64,000 nt of DNA from assembly GCF_031157315.1 (NCBI RefSeq), contig NZ_JAVIFU010000018.1:62001-126000 (forward strand), read 5' to 3'. The stretch comes from Paenibacillus sp. LHD-38 (lineage in GTDB: Bacteria > Bacillota > Bacilli > Paenibacillales > Paenibacillaceae). The notes beneath the pieces are model-generated. The model worked only from the letters and a program-made list of their open reading frames with translations. It did not search any database and had not been told where the DNA came from. How positions within the stretch are numbered: the stretch's first letter is position 1; every line of letters begins with the position of its first letter. The translations under genes were made by a program, and so were the position numbers. Of this stretch, positions 19,482 to 28,596 are shown one piece after another.

Positions 19482-22400
19482 ATGAAATCCGTACCAGCCT
19501 TATCAAGAATGCTCCTGGCCTTTCTAATCGTATTTTCCAGCGTTGTGCCGGCCTTTGCTTCTGCGGCGGAGGAGACTCCCATTGAACCGCCGGTTTCGCA
19601 GCCGTCAGCCGTGTTGTTCGAGGATGATTTCCAGGACGGAAATACGACGGGGTGGACGTTAAATAACGCATCTATTTTGACCGTTGCGAATGATCCCGCG
19701 AATGCCAGCAACAAAATGTTAAACGTAAGCAGCGGAGATGAAGCGATTGCTTCCATTGATAGCAGCTTAGGCAGCAACTATATTTATGAGGCAAAAGTTA
19801 AGAAGGTTGCCAGCGGATCTTTCCCGGGCATCGTTGCCCGTTACACGGACGCGAACAACTATTACTTGTTCCAATTAGGCGACGGCAAGTTCTCGCTCTC
19901 CAAAAAAGTTGGCGGAACCGTTACGACGCTTCTTGACTATTCGGCTGCCGTTACGGCAGGCCAGTGGTATACGATGCGCTTGGTCGTCGAAGGAAGCGTC
20001 ATTAAAGGGTATGTCGACAATAAGCTGATCGCGCAGGTTACGGACACTTCCCTAACCTCAGGCAAAGCGGGCTTCCGTTCCAGATGGGAGAAGTCGGGCC
20101 TGGATGATGTTCAGCTTCGGAGCCTTGCCAATCCGGTGCCTGCGGCTCCCGCAAATGTGCAGGCGGTAGACGTAACGTCCACGGGTGCAACCATTACGTG
20201 GGAGAATACGGTAGGAGCATCGACTTACCGCGTCTATCGCTCGACGCAGCCGGATGCCAACTTCGCGCAGGTGTACAGCGGAACGGAGAAATCCTTCACG
20301 GATACGGGCCTTGCTTCTGGCGTGACTTATTATTACCGGGTTTCCTCGGAGCTGGATAAATATGAAGCAGTGGCGCCTACGCTCAGCGTGACGACGATAT
20401 TGGTATTGCCAGCATCGCCGGCATTGCTGCCGGGCATCATTGCAGCCTATACGTTCGATGAGTCCTCCGGGACGACCGCATCGCCGCTTGCCGTAAGCAG
20501 CAATCAGACGAAAGCTAATCTGGTGAACGGAGCGGCTTGGACGACAGGCCGGACAGGCGGAGCGGTTGATCTCGACGGCGTCAACGATCACGTTACGCTG
20601 CCAAACGGCATTTTAAACGGATTAAACGATATGACGATTACGACTTGGGTAAAGCAGGATACGCTCAAGAAATGGGGACGTATCTTCGATATCGGCCTCG
20701 GAACTAATAATTATATTTTCTTAACGGCAAGCACGGACGGCGACGCAAGCCGGTTCGTATTCAAGAACGGCGGCAGCGAGCAGTATGCAACGGTTAGCCC
20801 GGCACAGCAGACGGCTAACGAATGGGTGCATTATGCGGTTACGCTGTCCGGCAGCACGGCGACGCTGTATGTAAATGGAGGGGAGGTTGCGCGCAACAAC
20901 AGCGTGACGATCCGGCCAAAGGATCTCGGCAACACGACACTCAATTATATTGGCCGCTCGATGTTTAGCGCGGACCCGTATATGGATGCCAAGATCGACG
21001 ATTTCTATGTATTCAACCGCAGTCTCGGACCTGCTGAGATTGCATTGTTCACTGCGCCTGAAGATACCGCTAAGGTAGCGGCTGACAAGGATGCTTTGAC
21101 GCTGGGCGATACGAGCGCGGTTATGTCGGATTTAAAGCTTCCTGCACATGGGGCAAGCGGGACGAAAATCACTTGGGAATCGGCTAACGCAGCGGTTGTT
21201 AGCTCGAGCGGTGTCGTAACCCGTCCAGCGCTCGGCGAACCGGATGCGGAGGTTGTACTGACTGCCACGATAAAACGAGGCAATGCGACCGATGTAAAAA
21301 CGTTCACGGTTCAGGTGCTGGCACAGCTGTCAGATGAGGATGCGGTGGCGGTTGATAAAGACGCACTTACGGTTGAGCATGCCGATGCGGTAACAGCTAA
21401 GATCACGCTGCCGAAAGCCGGCGCGAATCAGACCGTCATCAGCTGGAAATCCGATTATCCGGTGAATCTCAGACCTGATGGCATGGTCAGCCGTCCGGCA
21501 ATAGGCCAGGGTGATCTGGATGTGAAGCTGACCGCAACGATCTCGCGGGGCACGGTTTCCGAAACGAGAGAGTTTACGGTGACTATTTTGGAGCAGGATG
21601 CATCTTCCGGGTACTTGCTCGCGTTTAAGAAAACCGTATCGGGCGTAGATACGCTGTATTATGCGGTGGGCCGTAACGGCAGAACGTGGACGGAGCTTAG
21701 CAGCAACGCAGGCATTACGGATCTGGCTCCGCAGAACATTTTCAAGCTGATTTCCGAGGACAAATGGTACAAATATGAGTATGCGAACGGTGCTTGGTCA
21801 CTGTACTCCAGCACAAACGGAACTAGCAGCTGGACGAAGGATTCGGCGAGCGTTACACTGCCGGCAGGTGCGATATCCGGCAGCTTTAAGACGATTACGG
21901 AAGCGGAGTGGAGCGAGCTGGTAAACCGCTTGTCTACGCCAAGAACGCTTGATGTACTTAAAGTGTCGACGAAGGTTGGCTTTGCGCCAAGGCTTCCCGA
22001 GCAGGTGAAGATCGACTACACCAACAATTTGTATACAACCGTGGAAGTGGAATGGGATGCCATTGACGCGGCTAAGTATGCGGCAGCGGGCTCTTTTACA
22101 GCGGCAGGTACCGTTAAAGGCGCAAGCACGCGCGTGCAAGCAGCGGTCACTGTCATGAGCGATAATGCAAGCAGCGGCACCATTCGCAACGGCGAATTCT
22201 GGTATGACGACGAGGGCGGCATGATTCAGGCGCATGGCGGCCATATCATTAAGGTCGAGGATACTTACTATTGGTTCGGTGAGGATAAGGGCCATAATTC
22301 AGCAGTGCTGAAGGGCGTATCGATCTATGCTTCCAAGGATTTGAAGTCATGGGAGTACCGCAACACGGTGCTGACGCCTGCTGCCCATCCGGAGCTGGCA

Positions 22401-25400
22401 TCTGCTAAGATAGAGCGTCCTAAAGTGCTCTATAATGCAAAAACAGGCAAGTACGTCCTATGGGGACACTGGGAAGAGTCCGGCAACTATAACCAAGCGA
22501 ATGTCGTGGTCGCGGTATCCGACACCGTCGACGGTGACTATACGTACGTGAACCGGTTCCAGCCTGGAGGCATGCAGTCCAGAGACTTCACCGTATTCCA
22601 GGATGATGACGGTCAGGCTTATCTATTCTCCTCTTCGAATAATAATGCCGATATGAATATTTTCCGTCTTACGGATGACTATCTGTATGTCGATGAGTTC
22701 ATGTATACCGCATTCCCGGGCGGAAAGCGCGAATCCCCGGCTATCGTGAAGAAGGATGGAATCTACTACATGTTCACCTCCGGCTTATCGGGCTGGTATC
22801 CGAATCAGGGCATGTACGCAACAACAACAAATCTTGCTGATAAAAATGCATGGTCGCCATTGAAAAAGTTCGGGGACCCGGCAACATTTTACACGCAATC
22901 ATCCTTTATCGTAAGCGTGTACGGATCGGATACGACATCCTATGTTTATGTGGGAGACCGCTGGACTCCGACCGCACTAATGGAATCCCAATATATTTGG
23001 CTTCCGCTGCAATTGGATAACGGATTGGCGGAGCTTACGTATTCGGGAGAATGGGATTTAAATGCGGCAACGGGCCGCTTCGAGACGCCTAAGGATTTGA
23101 TTGTATCGCAGGGCAAGCCAGCAGTAGCAAGCTCTGAGGCAGCGGGATACGGGGCATCGGCTGCGAATGACGGCAACTACGATACTTATTTTGACTCCGG
23201 CAGCACTTCCTTTCCGACGACATGGCGGGTTGATTTGGAGCGGGAGTATGATCTCAGCCGAATCGATTTGAGCTGGAGAGAGTGGAATGGCTCAGAGGTT
23301 TATTACACCTACAAAATCGAGGGCAGCAATGATGATCAAACCTATACGGTTCTAATCGATCAAAGCGCGAATCGGACGCCTTCCTTCAACAGCCATAAGC
23401 TGGCTGGGAAATACCGTTATGTGAAGCTGACGATTCTTGGGCAATACGGTCACACGAACAACGCGAATAACTTGGTTACCTGGTACAGAGGCTTGCATGA
23501 GCTGAAGGTATTTACCTCGGATATGGCGTTGGCAGCGCCGCAGGGATTAACGGCTGAGGCGGTTCAATCTTCGGCAGATTCATCCAGCATCAATGTTAGC
23601 TGGCAGGCGGTGCCGAATGCAGCGTCTTATACGCTTTATCGTTCGGATCGCTTAGACGGCGAATATACGCAGGTGTACAGCGGAAGAGCAGCCGCTTATG
23701 AGGATCTTGGCGTTTCCTCTGGCAATACGTACTATTACAAGGTAAAGGCGATTCACGCTGGCGGCGGGTCTGGGCTGTCGGAGGCTGTCAGGGCCAAAAC
23801 CTTTGTTGTGCCGGCATCATCCATTACTTTCGATAACCGCAACAACATTTGGTACGATACGGACGGCAATGTTATGCCGATCGGAAGCTACCTTAAAGTA
23901 GGGGATACCTGGTATTACTATACGACGGTAGGAGACGGCTTCCGCTTCACGGATATGATCGTCTATACATCGAATGACTTCAAAAGCTGGACGCTGCAGG
24001 AGCAGGTGCTGCTGAGCGATGAATCGCATGTAGAGCTCACGGCAAGCAAGCTGGAAGCGATGAGCGTCATTTACAACCAATCTACCGGTAAATACGTCGC
24101 TTGGTTCCACTACGAGAATGCAGTGGATTATACGGTGGCGAGAGTTGCGGCAGCTGTATCGGATTCGCCGACGGGACCTTTCGTGTTCCAAGGCAGCTTC
24201 CGTCCGCTCGGCAATGATTCCAGGGATCTTACAACCTTCGTCGATGAAGACGGATCGGCTTATTTGATCTCATCAACGAATACGAATTCGGATCTGAAGA
24301 TGTATAAGCTCTCCAGCGATTATTTGACGGTAGATGAATCCGCGGGAGCGATCATAATCTATACCGGCAAGCATCGCGAAGCGCCTGCCATGGTGAAGCA
24401 TGACGGTATATACTTCCTGTTCTCCTCTGGAGCGGCAGGTTGGCGGCCTTCGCAAGGAACGTACTCAACCGCAACGTCAATTACAGGACCTTGGACGGAG
24501 CCGCAAAAGATCGGCAATGCTTCCACGTTTGGCGGACAATCTGGCGGCGTGCTGACGATTCAAGGGACGGAAACGACCTCTTATATCATTATGTCGAACC
24601 AATGGAAGCCTGCCGACCTTAAGCTATCGAAGCGCGTTTGGCTGCCGATCAGCTTTAGCGGAACGACGGCATCCTATGACTATGCGGATCATATTACGGT
24701 AGACCCTGCAACAGGCATCGTAGCTGCAATAACCGATGGGCAGCTTCTATCCGCAGGCAAACCTGCAACTGCAACGGATTGGAGCGGCGTGAATCGCCCG
24801 CAATACGCGAACGACGGCGATTACACGACGAGCTGGGTCGGCGAAAATAATACGTGGCCCAAATGGTGGCAGGTCGATCTGGGCAAAGCCTACAGCCTGA
24901 GCAGTATCCAGATTTCCTGGTTCCTGTACAACGGTTCCGAGGCTTACCACAAATACAAAGTTGAAACGAGCATGGACGGCGTACATTATACGGTCGCGCT
25001 CGATCAGATGGAAAATACGCGTTACGGCTTTACTTCGGATGTCCTTTCGGGTTCCGCAAGGTATGTTAGAGTTCAGCTGGTGGATGCGGTGCTTCACAAC
25101 AATCCAAGCAACTGGTACACGCCTCAGCTTGGCGAAGTGAAGGTGTACGGACATGAAATTAACGCGCCTGTACAGCTGGCTGCCAGTGACGTAACGAAAA
25201 GCGCTGCGACGCTGTCATGGAAACAGATTCCGCAAGCAGCAAGCTATAATGTGTATCGCTCCGGTACGGTGGACGGAACCTATGTCAAAGTGAATGATTC
25301 TGGTATTTTGACGAATGCGTATACCGATACAAGCTTGGCTGCCAATACGGCCTATTATTATAAAGTTTCAGCTGTGTATGGCGGCGTGAATGAATCGGCA

Positions 25401-26957
25401 TTATCCGATAGCGCTACGGTGAAGACGAAGGAGCTTCCGGCAGGTGTGCCGGGCGGTATGCAGGCAGTCGAGACAGATATTTCTTCGGTGAAGCTGGCAT
25501 GGGAGCCTGCCGGCCAGACTGTGACGTACAACGTCTATCGCTCGGATGCAGCGGATGGCGTATATGTCAAAATCAACGTGGATGAGCTGGTTGAGCCGTC
25601 GTTTACCGATACGGGACTCCGAGCAGACACAACGTACTATTACAAAGTATCAGCGGCTAACAGTGCTGGCGGATCCGAGCTCTCTTCGGCATTGCAGATA
25701 AAAACCAAAGCAGCAGAGCCGGTAGACCCTGGAACGCCGACGAACCCAGGTAATAACGGCGAATCCGGCTCGAATGGTGATTCGGTTCAGGTTGTCGAAG
25801 GCAGTATTTTGGTCAAAACCTCTGTGGATGCAAATGGCGTGTTGCATGCCAGCGTGACAGAGGCTGACTTGAAGAAAGCATTGGAAACAACAACATCCGC
25901 TACGCTGAACATTAATGTTCAACCAAGCGTTGGAACCGTGAATGGCGGAGCAAAGGTAACGATTCCTGTTCAGCAGCTGCTGAACGGCTCGCAAGGCATC
26001 ACTCAAGTCGCAGTGACCGCGGGTGATGTGACGGTTTCCTTTGGTACGGCAGGTTCCGCAGGCATTTTGACGGGAGGCTCTCAGCAGGTTGAAGTGGCTG
26101 TAGGTCAGGTGGATGCTTCGGAGCTGCCTGAGAGCGTGAAGAAAAAAGTGGAAGGGTATCCGGTGTTCGACTTTACGCTCAGTGTAGATGGCAAAAAGGT
26201 CAGTAATTTCAATGCAAGCCAGCCTGTTACCGTCGAGATGAAATATACACTCCAGCCAGGCGAGAAAGCCCATAAAATCGTTCTCTATTACATTGGCGAT
26301 GACGGCAAGCTAGAGGTCGTACGCAATGTGCAGTACGATGCGGCTTCAGGCATGATTAGCTTTAAGCCGAAGCACTTCAGCCGGTATGCGGCAGGTTATG
26401 CGAATGTTGCCTTTACCGATCTTCAAACAGCAGCATGGGCGCAAACAATGATTGAAGCCTTGGCTGCAAGAGAAATCGTTCGCGGGACTGGCGAAGGTAT
26501 TTTTGAACCAGCCAGAGCGGTAACGAGAGCAGAATTTATCCAGCTGCTCGTAAGCTCGCTCGGACTTCTTGATGACCAAGCAAGCAGCAGCTTCAGCGAC
26601 GCGAAAGAAGGCGCTTGGTATTACGCGGCAGTCGCTTCCGCAGAAAAACTCGGTATCGTAAAAGGGAAATCGGACGGCTCCTTTGGCGTCAACGAATCCA
26701 TTACGAGAGAAGACATGGCGGTCATGCTGTCCCGAGCAGCAGTCCTTGCCGGCATTAGCGGCAATGGATCAGGGGCAGGCGCTGAGGGGCAGGCCTTTAA
26801 TGATCAAGCCGCGATTTCAGCCTATGCGGTTGACGCGGTAGATGCGATGCAGGAGGCCGGCTTCATCAATGGCTTCACGGACGGAAGCTACCAGCCTAAA
26901 CAGCACACTACTCATGCGCAGGCTGCGTCCGTTATTTTCAAATTGCTTAAGCTGTAA
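19482..26957 (+). CDS. Giant cell-surface double GH43 glycoside hydrolase with CBM32, FN3 and SLH modules
   Basis: A 2491-residue secreted enzyme. Order by approximate residues: signal peptide 1-28 (PAFASA cleavage); beta-sandwich domain 44-214; FN3 220-306; LamG-like 317-523; two bacterial Ig-like repeats 530-703; uncharacterised 706-826; Ig-like 822-893; GH43 module 902-1193 (starts near EFWYDDEGG); F5/8-type carbohydrate-binding 1207-1347; FN3 1352-1440; second GH43 1445-1737; second F5/8-type 1753-1893; FN3 pair 1895-2080; Pro/Gly linker; unknown domain; three SLH motifs 2308-2491. The first GH43 resembles exo-beta-1,3-galactanase-like members (AHGGHIIKVEDTYYWFGED). The SLH motifs anchor it to the wall polymer. 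ATG 19482 follows GGAGG; an in-frame ATG at 19464 overlaps that site and is rejected. It fits a galactan or arabinogalactan diet together with GH42. Confidence 0.9.
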   Translation: MKSVPALSRMLLAFLIVFSSVVPAFASAAEETPIEPPVSQPSAVLFEDDFQDGNTTGWTLNNASILTVANDPANASNKMLNVSSGDEAIASIDSSLGSNYIYEAKVKKVASGSFPGIVARYTDANNYYLFQLGDGKFSLSKKVGGTVTTLLDYSAAVTAGQWYTMRLVVEGSVIKGYVDNKLIAQVTDTSLTSGKAGFRSRWEKSGLDDVQLRSLANPVPAAPANVQAVDVTSTGATITWENTVGASTYRVYRSTQPDANFAQVYSGTEKSFTDTGLASGVTYYYRVSSELDKYEAVAPTLSVTTILVLPASPALLPGIIAAYTFDESSGTTASPLAVSSNQTKANLVNGAAWTTGRTGGAVDLDGVNDHVTLPNGILNGLNDMTITTWVKQDTLKKWGRIFDIGLGTNNYIFLTASTDGDASRFVFKNGGSEQYATVSPAQQTANEWVHYAVTLSGSTATLYVNGGEVARNNSVTIRPKDLGNTTLNYIGRSMFSADPYMDAKIDDFYVFNRSLGPAEIALFTAPEDTAKVAADKDALTLGDTSAVMSDLKLPAHGASGTKITWESANAAVVSSSGVVTRPALGEPDAEVVLTATIKRGNATDVKTFTVQVLAQLSDEDAVAVDKDALTVEHADAVTAKITLPKAGANQTVISWKSDYPVNLRPDGMVSRPAIGQGDLDVKLTATISRGTVSETREFTVTILEQDASSGYLLAFKKTVSGVDTLYYAVGRNGRTWTELSSNAGITDLAPQNIFKLISEDKWYKYEYANGAWSLYSSTNGTSSWTKDSASVTLPAGAISGSFKTITEAEWSELVNRLSTPRTLDVLKVSTKVGFAPRLPEQVKIDYTNNLYTTVEVEWDAIDAAKYAAAGSFTAAGTVKGASTRVQAAVTVMSDNASSGTIRNGEFWYDDEGGMIQAHGGHIIKVEDTYYWFGEDKGHNSAVLKGVSIYASKDLKSWEYRNTVLTPAAHPELASAKIERPKVLYNAKTGKYVLWGHWEESGNYNQANVVVAVSDTVDGDYTYVNRFQPGGMQSRDFTVFQDDDGQAYLFSSSNNNADMNIFRLTDDYLYVDEFMYTAFPGGKRESPAIVKKDGIYYMFTSGLSGWYPNQGMYATTTNLADKNAWSPLKKFGDPATFYTQSSFIVSVYGSDTTSYVYVGDRWTPTALMESQYIWLPLQLDNGLAELTYSGEWDLNAATGRFETPKDLIVSQGKPAVASSEAAGYGASAANDGNYDTYFDSGSTSFPTTWRVDLEREYDLSRIDLSWREWNGSEVYYTYKIEGSNDDQTYTVLIDQSANRTPSFNSHKLAGKYRYVKLTILGQYGHTNNANNLVTWYRGLHELKVFTSDMALAAPQGLTAEAVQSSADSSSINVSWQAVPNAASYTLYRSDRLDGEYTQVYSGRAAAYEDLGVSSGNTYYYKVKAIHAGGGSGLSEAVRAKTFVVPASSITFDNRNNIWYDTDGNVMPIGSYLKVGDTWYYYTTVGDGFRFTDMIVYTSNDFKSWTLQEQVLLSDESHVELTASKLEAMSVIYNQSTGKYVAWFHYENAVDYTVARVAAAVSDSPTGPFVFQGSFRPLGNDSRDLTTFVDEDGSAYLISSTNTNSDLKMYKLSSDYLTVDESAGAIIIYTGKHREAPAMVKHDGIYFLFSSGAAGWRPSQGTYSTATSITGPWTEPQKIGNASTFGGQSGGVLTIQGTETTSYIIMSNQWKPADLKLSKRVWLPISFSGTTASYDYADHITVDPATGIVAAITDGQLLSAGKPATATDWSGVNRPQYANDGDYTTSWVGENNTWPKWWQVDLGKAYSLSSIQISWFLYNGSEAYHKYKVETSMDGVHYTVALDQMENTRYGFTSDVLSGSARYVRVQLVDAVLHNNPSNWYTPQLGEVKVYGHEINAPVQLAASDVTKSAATLSWKQIPQAASYNVYRSGTVDGTYVKVNDSGILTNAYTDTSLAANTAYYYKVSAVYGGVNESALSDSATVKTKELPAGVPGGMQAVETDISSVKLAWEPAGQTVTYNVYRSDAADGVYVKINVDELVEPSFTDTGLRADTTYYYKVSAANSAGGSELSSALQIKTKAAEPVDPGTPTNPGNNGESGSNGDSVQVVEGSILVKTSVDANGVLHASVTEADLKKALETTTSATLNINVQPSVGTVNGGAKVTIPVQQLLNGSQGITQVAVTAGDVTVSFGTAGSAGILTGGSQQVEVAVGQVDASELPESVKKKVEGYPVFDFTLSVDGKKVSNFNASQPVTVEMKYTLQPGEKAHKIVLYYIGDDGKLEVVRNVQYDAASGMISFKPKHFSRYAAGYANVAFTDLQTAAWAQTMIEALAAREIVRGTGEGIFEPARAVTRAEFIQLLVSSLGLLDDQASSSFSDAKEGAWYYAAVASAEKLGIVKGKSDGSFGVNESITREDMAVMLSRAAVLAGISGNGSGAGAEGQAFNDQAAISAYAVDAVDAMQEAGFINGFTDGSYQPKQHTTHAQAASVIFKLLKL

Positions 26958-26982
26958 ATTCGAGGCTTTAGATGATAGATGG

Positions 26983-27018
26983 CAGATCATCCTTCAATGG
27001 AGGGTGATCTGTTTTTTT
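26983..27018 (+). terminator. Terminator after the GH43 gene
   Basis: CAGATCATCCT and AGGGTGATCTG form an 11-base stem with one G-T pair, followed by seven Ts. Confidence 0.88.
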
Positions 27019-27110
27019 GTTTTCGACGTGATAGTGGATATACAGGAAACGGTAGTTTTAGCTTAGTGGGCTTTCATAGATCGAGGAGTGGGGGACGGGA
27101 TGGGATGGTG

Positions 27111-27199
27111 ACTTGATGGTGCCTTGATGGTGCCTTGATGGTGCCAAGATGATGCCAAGATGATGCCAAGATGATGCCAAGATTATGCCTTGATGGTGG
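27111..27199. repeat. Eight-unit tandem repeat of 11 bases
   Basis: Units CTTGATGGTGC (three), CAAGATGATGC (three), then CAAGATTATGC and CTTGATGGTGG. The two unit types occur in blocks, suggesting slippage after one variant arose. No ORF with a ribosome site spans it. Confidence 0.85.
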
Positions 27200-27389
27200 C
27201 TACGCTGCAGTTTGTACAATAGAAAGGGGATGGGGGGAGCATTTAGTGGGCTACGCTGTAGAAAATACAATAGATTTAACCGGATTGGATCATATTGCCG
27301 AGCGAAGGCATCATTCTATTGCACAAACTGCACTGTACATCTCCGGGCTCGGCTCAAACGCCTCTTCTGCTGTACAAAGTGCAACGTAG
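27200..27389. repeat. Second cluster of CTACRNTGTAG-type repeats
   Basis: Four copies, at 27200-27222, 27251-27273, 27316-27339 and 27369-27389, of the same palindrome-like motif seen at 9366-9565. The last two are in the opposite sense or in half-site form. Confidence 0.6.
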
Positions 27390-27429
27390 ATAAAGGTAGT
27401 TCAGCTGCTAGAGTGGAAAAATCGTAAAT

Positions 27430-28282
27430 TAGCTGCTGGATCTGTGGGGGGGAGGCGGCGGATATTGGAGTAACCAAAATGATCTGTATGCGATGCTTGG
27501 TGCTGTATTAGTTGGGAGTAGGTTGGCTATTGGAGTAACTAATTGATCCGTAGCGATGCTTGCTACTGTATCTGTGGGATGGAGGAATGGCTATTGGAGT
27601 AGCTAAATTGATCCGTATGCGATGCTTAGTGCTGGAGCTGTGGGGATGGAGGTTGGCTATTGGAGTAACTAATTGATCCGTAGCGATGCTTGCTACTGTA
27701 TCTGTGGGATGGAGGAATGGCTATTGGAGTAGCTAAATTGATCCGTATGCGATGCTTGGTGCCGTATCAGTTGGGAGTAGGGTGGTTATTGGAGTAACTA
27801 TACTGATCCGTAAGCGATGCTTGGTGCTGTATTAGTTGGGAGTAGGATGGTTATTAGAGTAACCAAAATGATCTGTATGCGATGCTTGCTGCTGGATCTG
27901 TGGGGATGGAGGATGGCTATTGGAGTAACTAAATTGATCCGTAGCGATGCTTGGTGCTGTATTAGTTGGGAGTAGGATGGTTATAGAAGTAACTATATTG
28001 ATTCTAGCGATGCTTGGTGCTGGATCTGTGGGGATGGAGGATGGTTATTGGAGTAACTAAATTGATCCGTGAGCGATGGTTGCTACTTTATCTGTGGGGA
28101 TGGAGGATGGTTATTGGAGTAACTATATTGATCCGTAGCGATGCTTGGTGCTGTATTAGTTGGGAGTAGGATGGTTATTGGAGTAACTATACTGATCCGT
28201 AAGCGATGCTGCTACTGTATCTGTTGGGGAGTAGGATAGCTATCAGAGTAACCCAAATGATTCATATGCGATGCGTACACCT
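27430..28282. repeat. Tandem array of about 13 units of 64-66 bases
   Basis: Unit starts (GGYTATTGGAGTA) fall at 27460, 27525, 27589, 27655, 27719, 27784, 27849, 27915, 27979, 28043, 28109, 28173 and 28238, with a partial unit before. Each unit carries TGATCCGT, GCGATGCTTG and either TATTAGTTGGGAGTAGG or TCTGTGGGGATGGAGG. A 130-base pair of units is repeated exactly over about 100 bases (27525 and 27655). The unit length is not a multiple of three in most cases and no ORF covers it. It is not a CRISPR because there are no unique spacers. The remaining stretch up to 28596 holds no recognisable gene. Confidence 0.92.
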
Positions 28283-28596
28283 GTGCAGCGGTATGGAGCA
28301 GGTACGAAGTGCTTGCTGTAAGCCTTATTTTGCTGCTGAAATTGTACGGGGAGAGTGAGGAAAGAGTGGTTGCTTTGTGGATGGGCACCGGAGTCGTATC
28401 TATGTCCAATCGGCGCTATAATAGAAGAAAAGAATCTATAGGAGTTAGATGCTGGAGCGCTGCGCGCGATGAGCGACGAGAGCGTGCCATAGCATGACTA
28501 GAGGGTTACCTTCGTTTTTTTGCAACGTGAGAGCTATATGGGAATGAAGCGGTTTAGGATTACATGAGCTATGGGAGAAGAAGGGAGGTTGCCTGA

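Noticed and set aside
27430-28282. CRISPR array
   Set aside because: Units are contiguous and vary gradually; there are no unique spacers and no cas genes.
28309-28497. 62-residue ORF after the tandem array
   Set aside because: No ribosome site, no family, arginine and glutamate rich tail typical of random frame.
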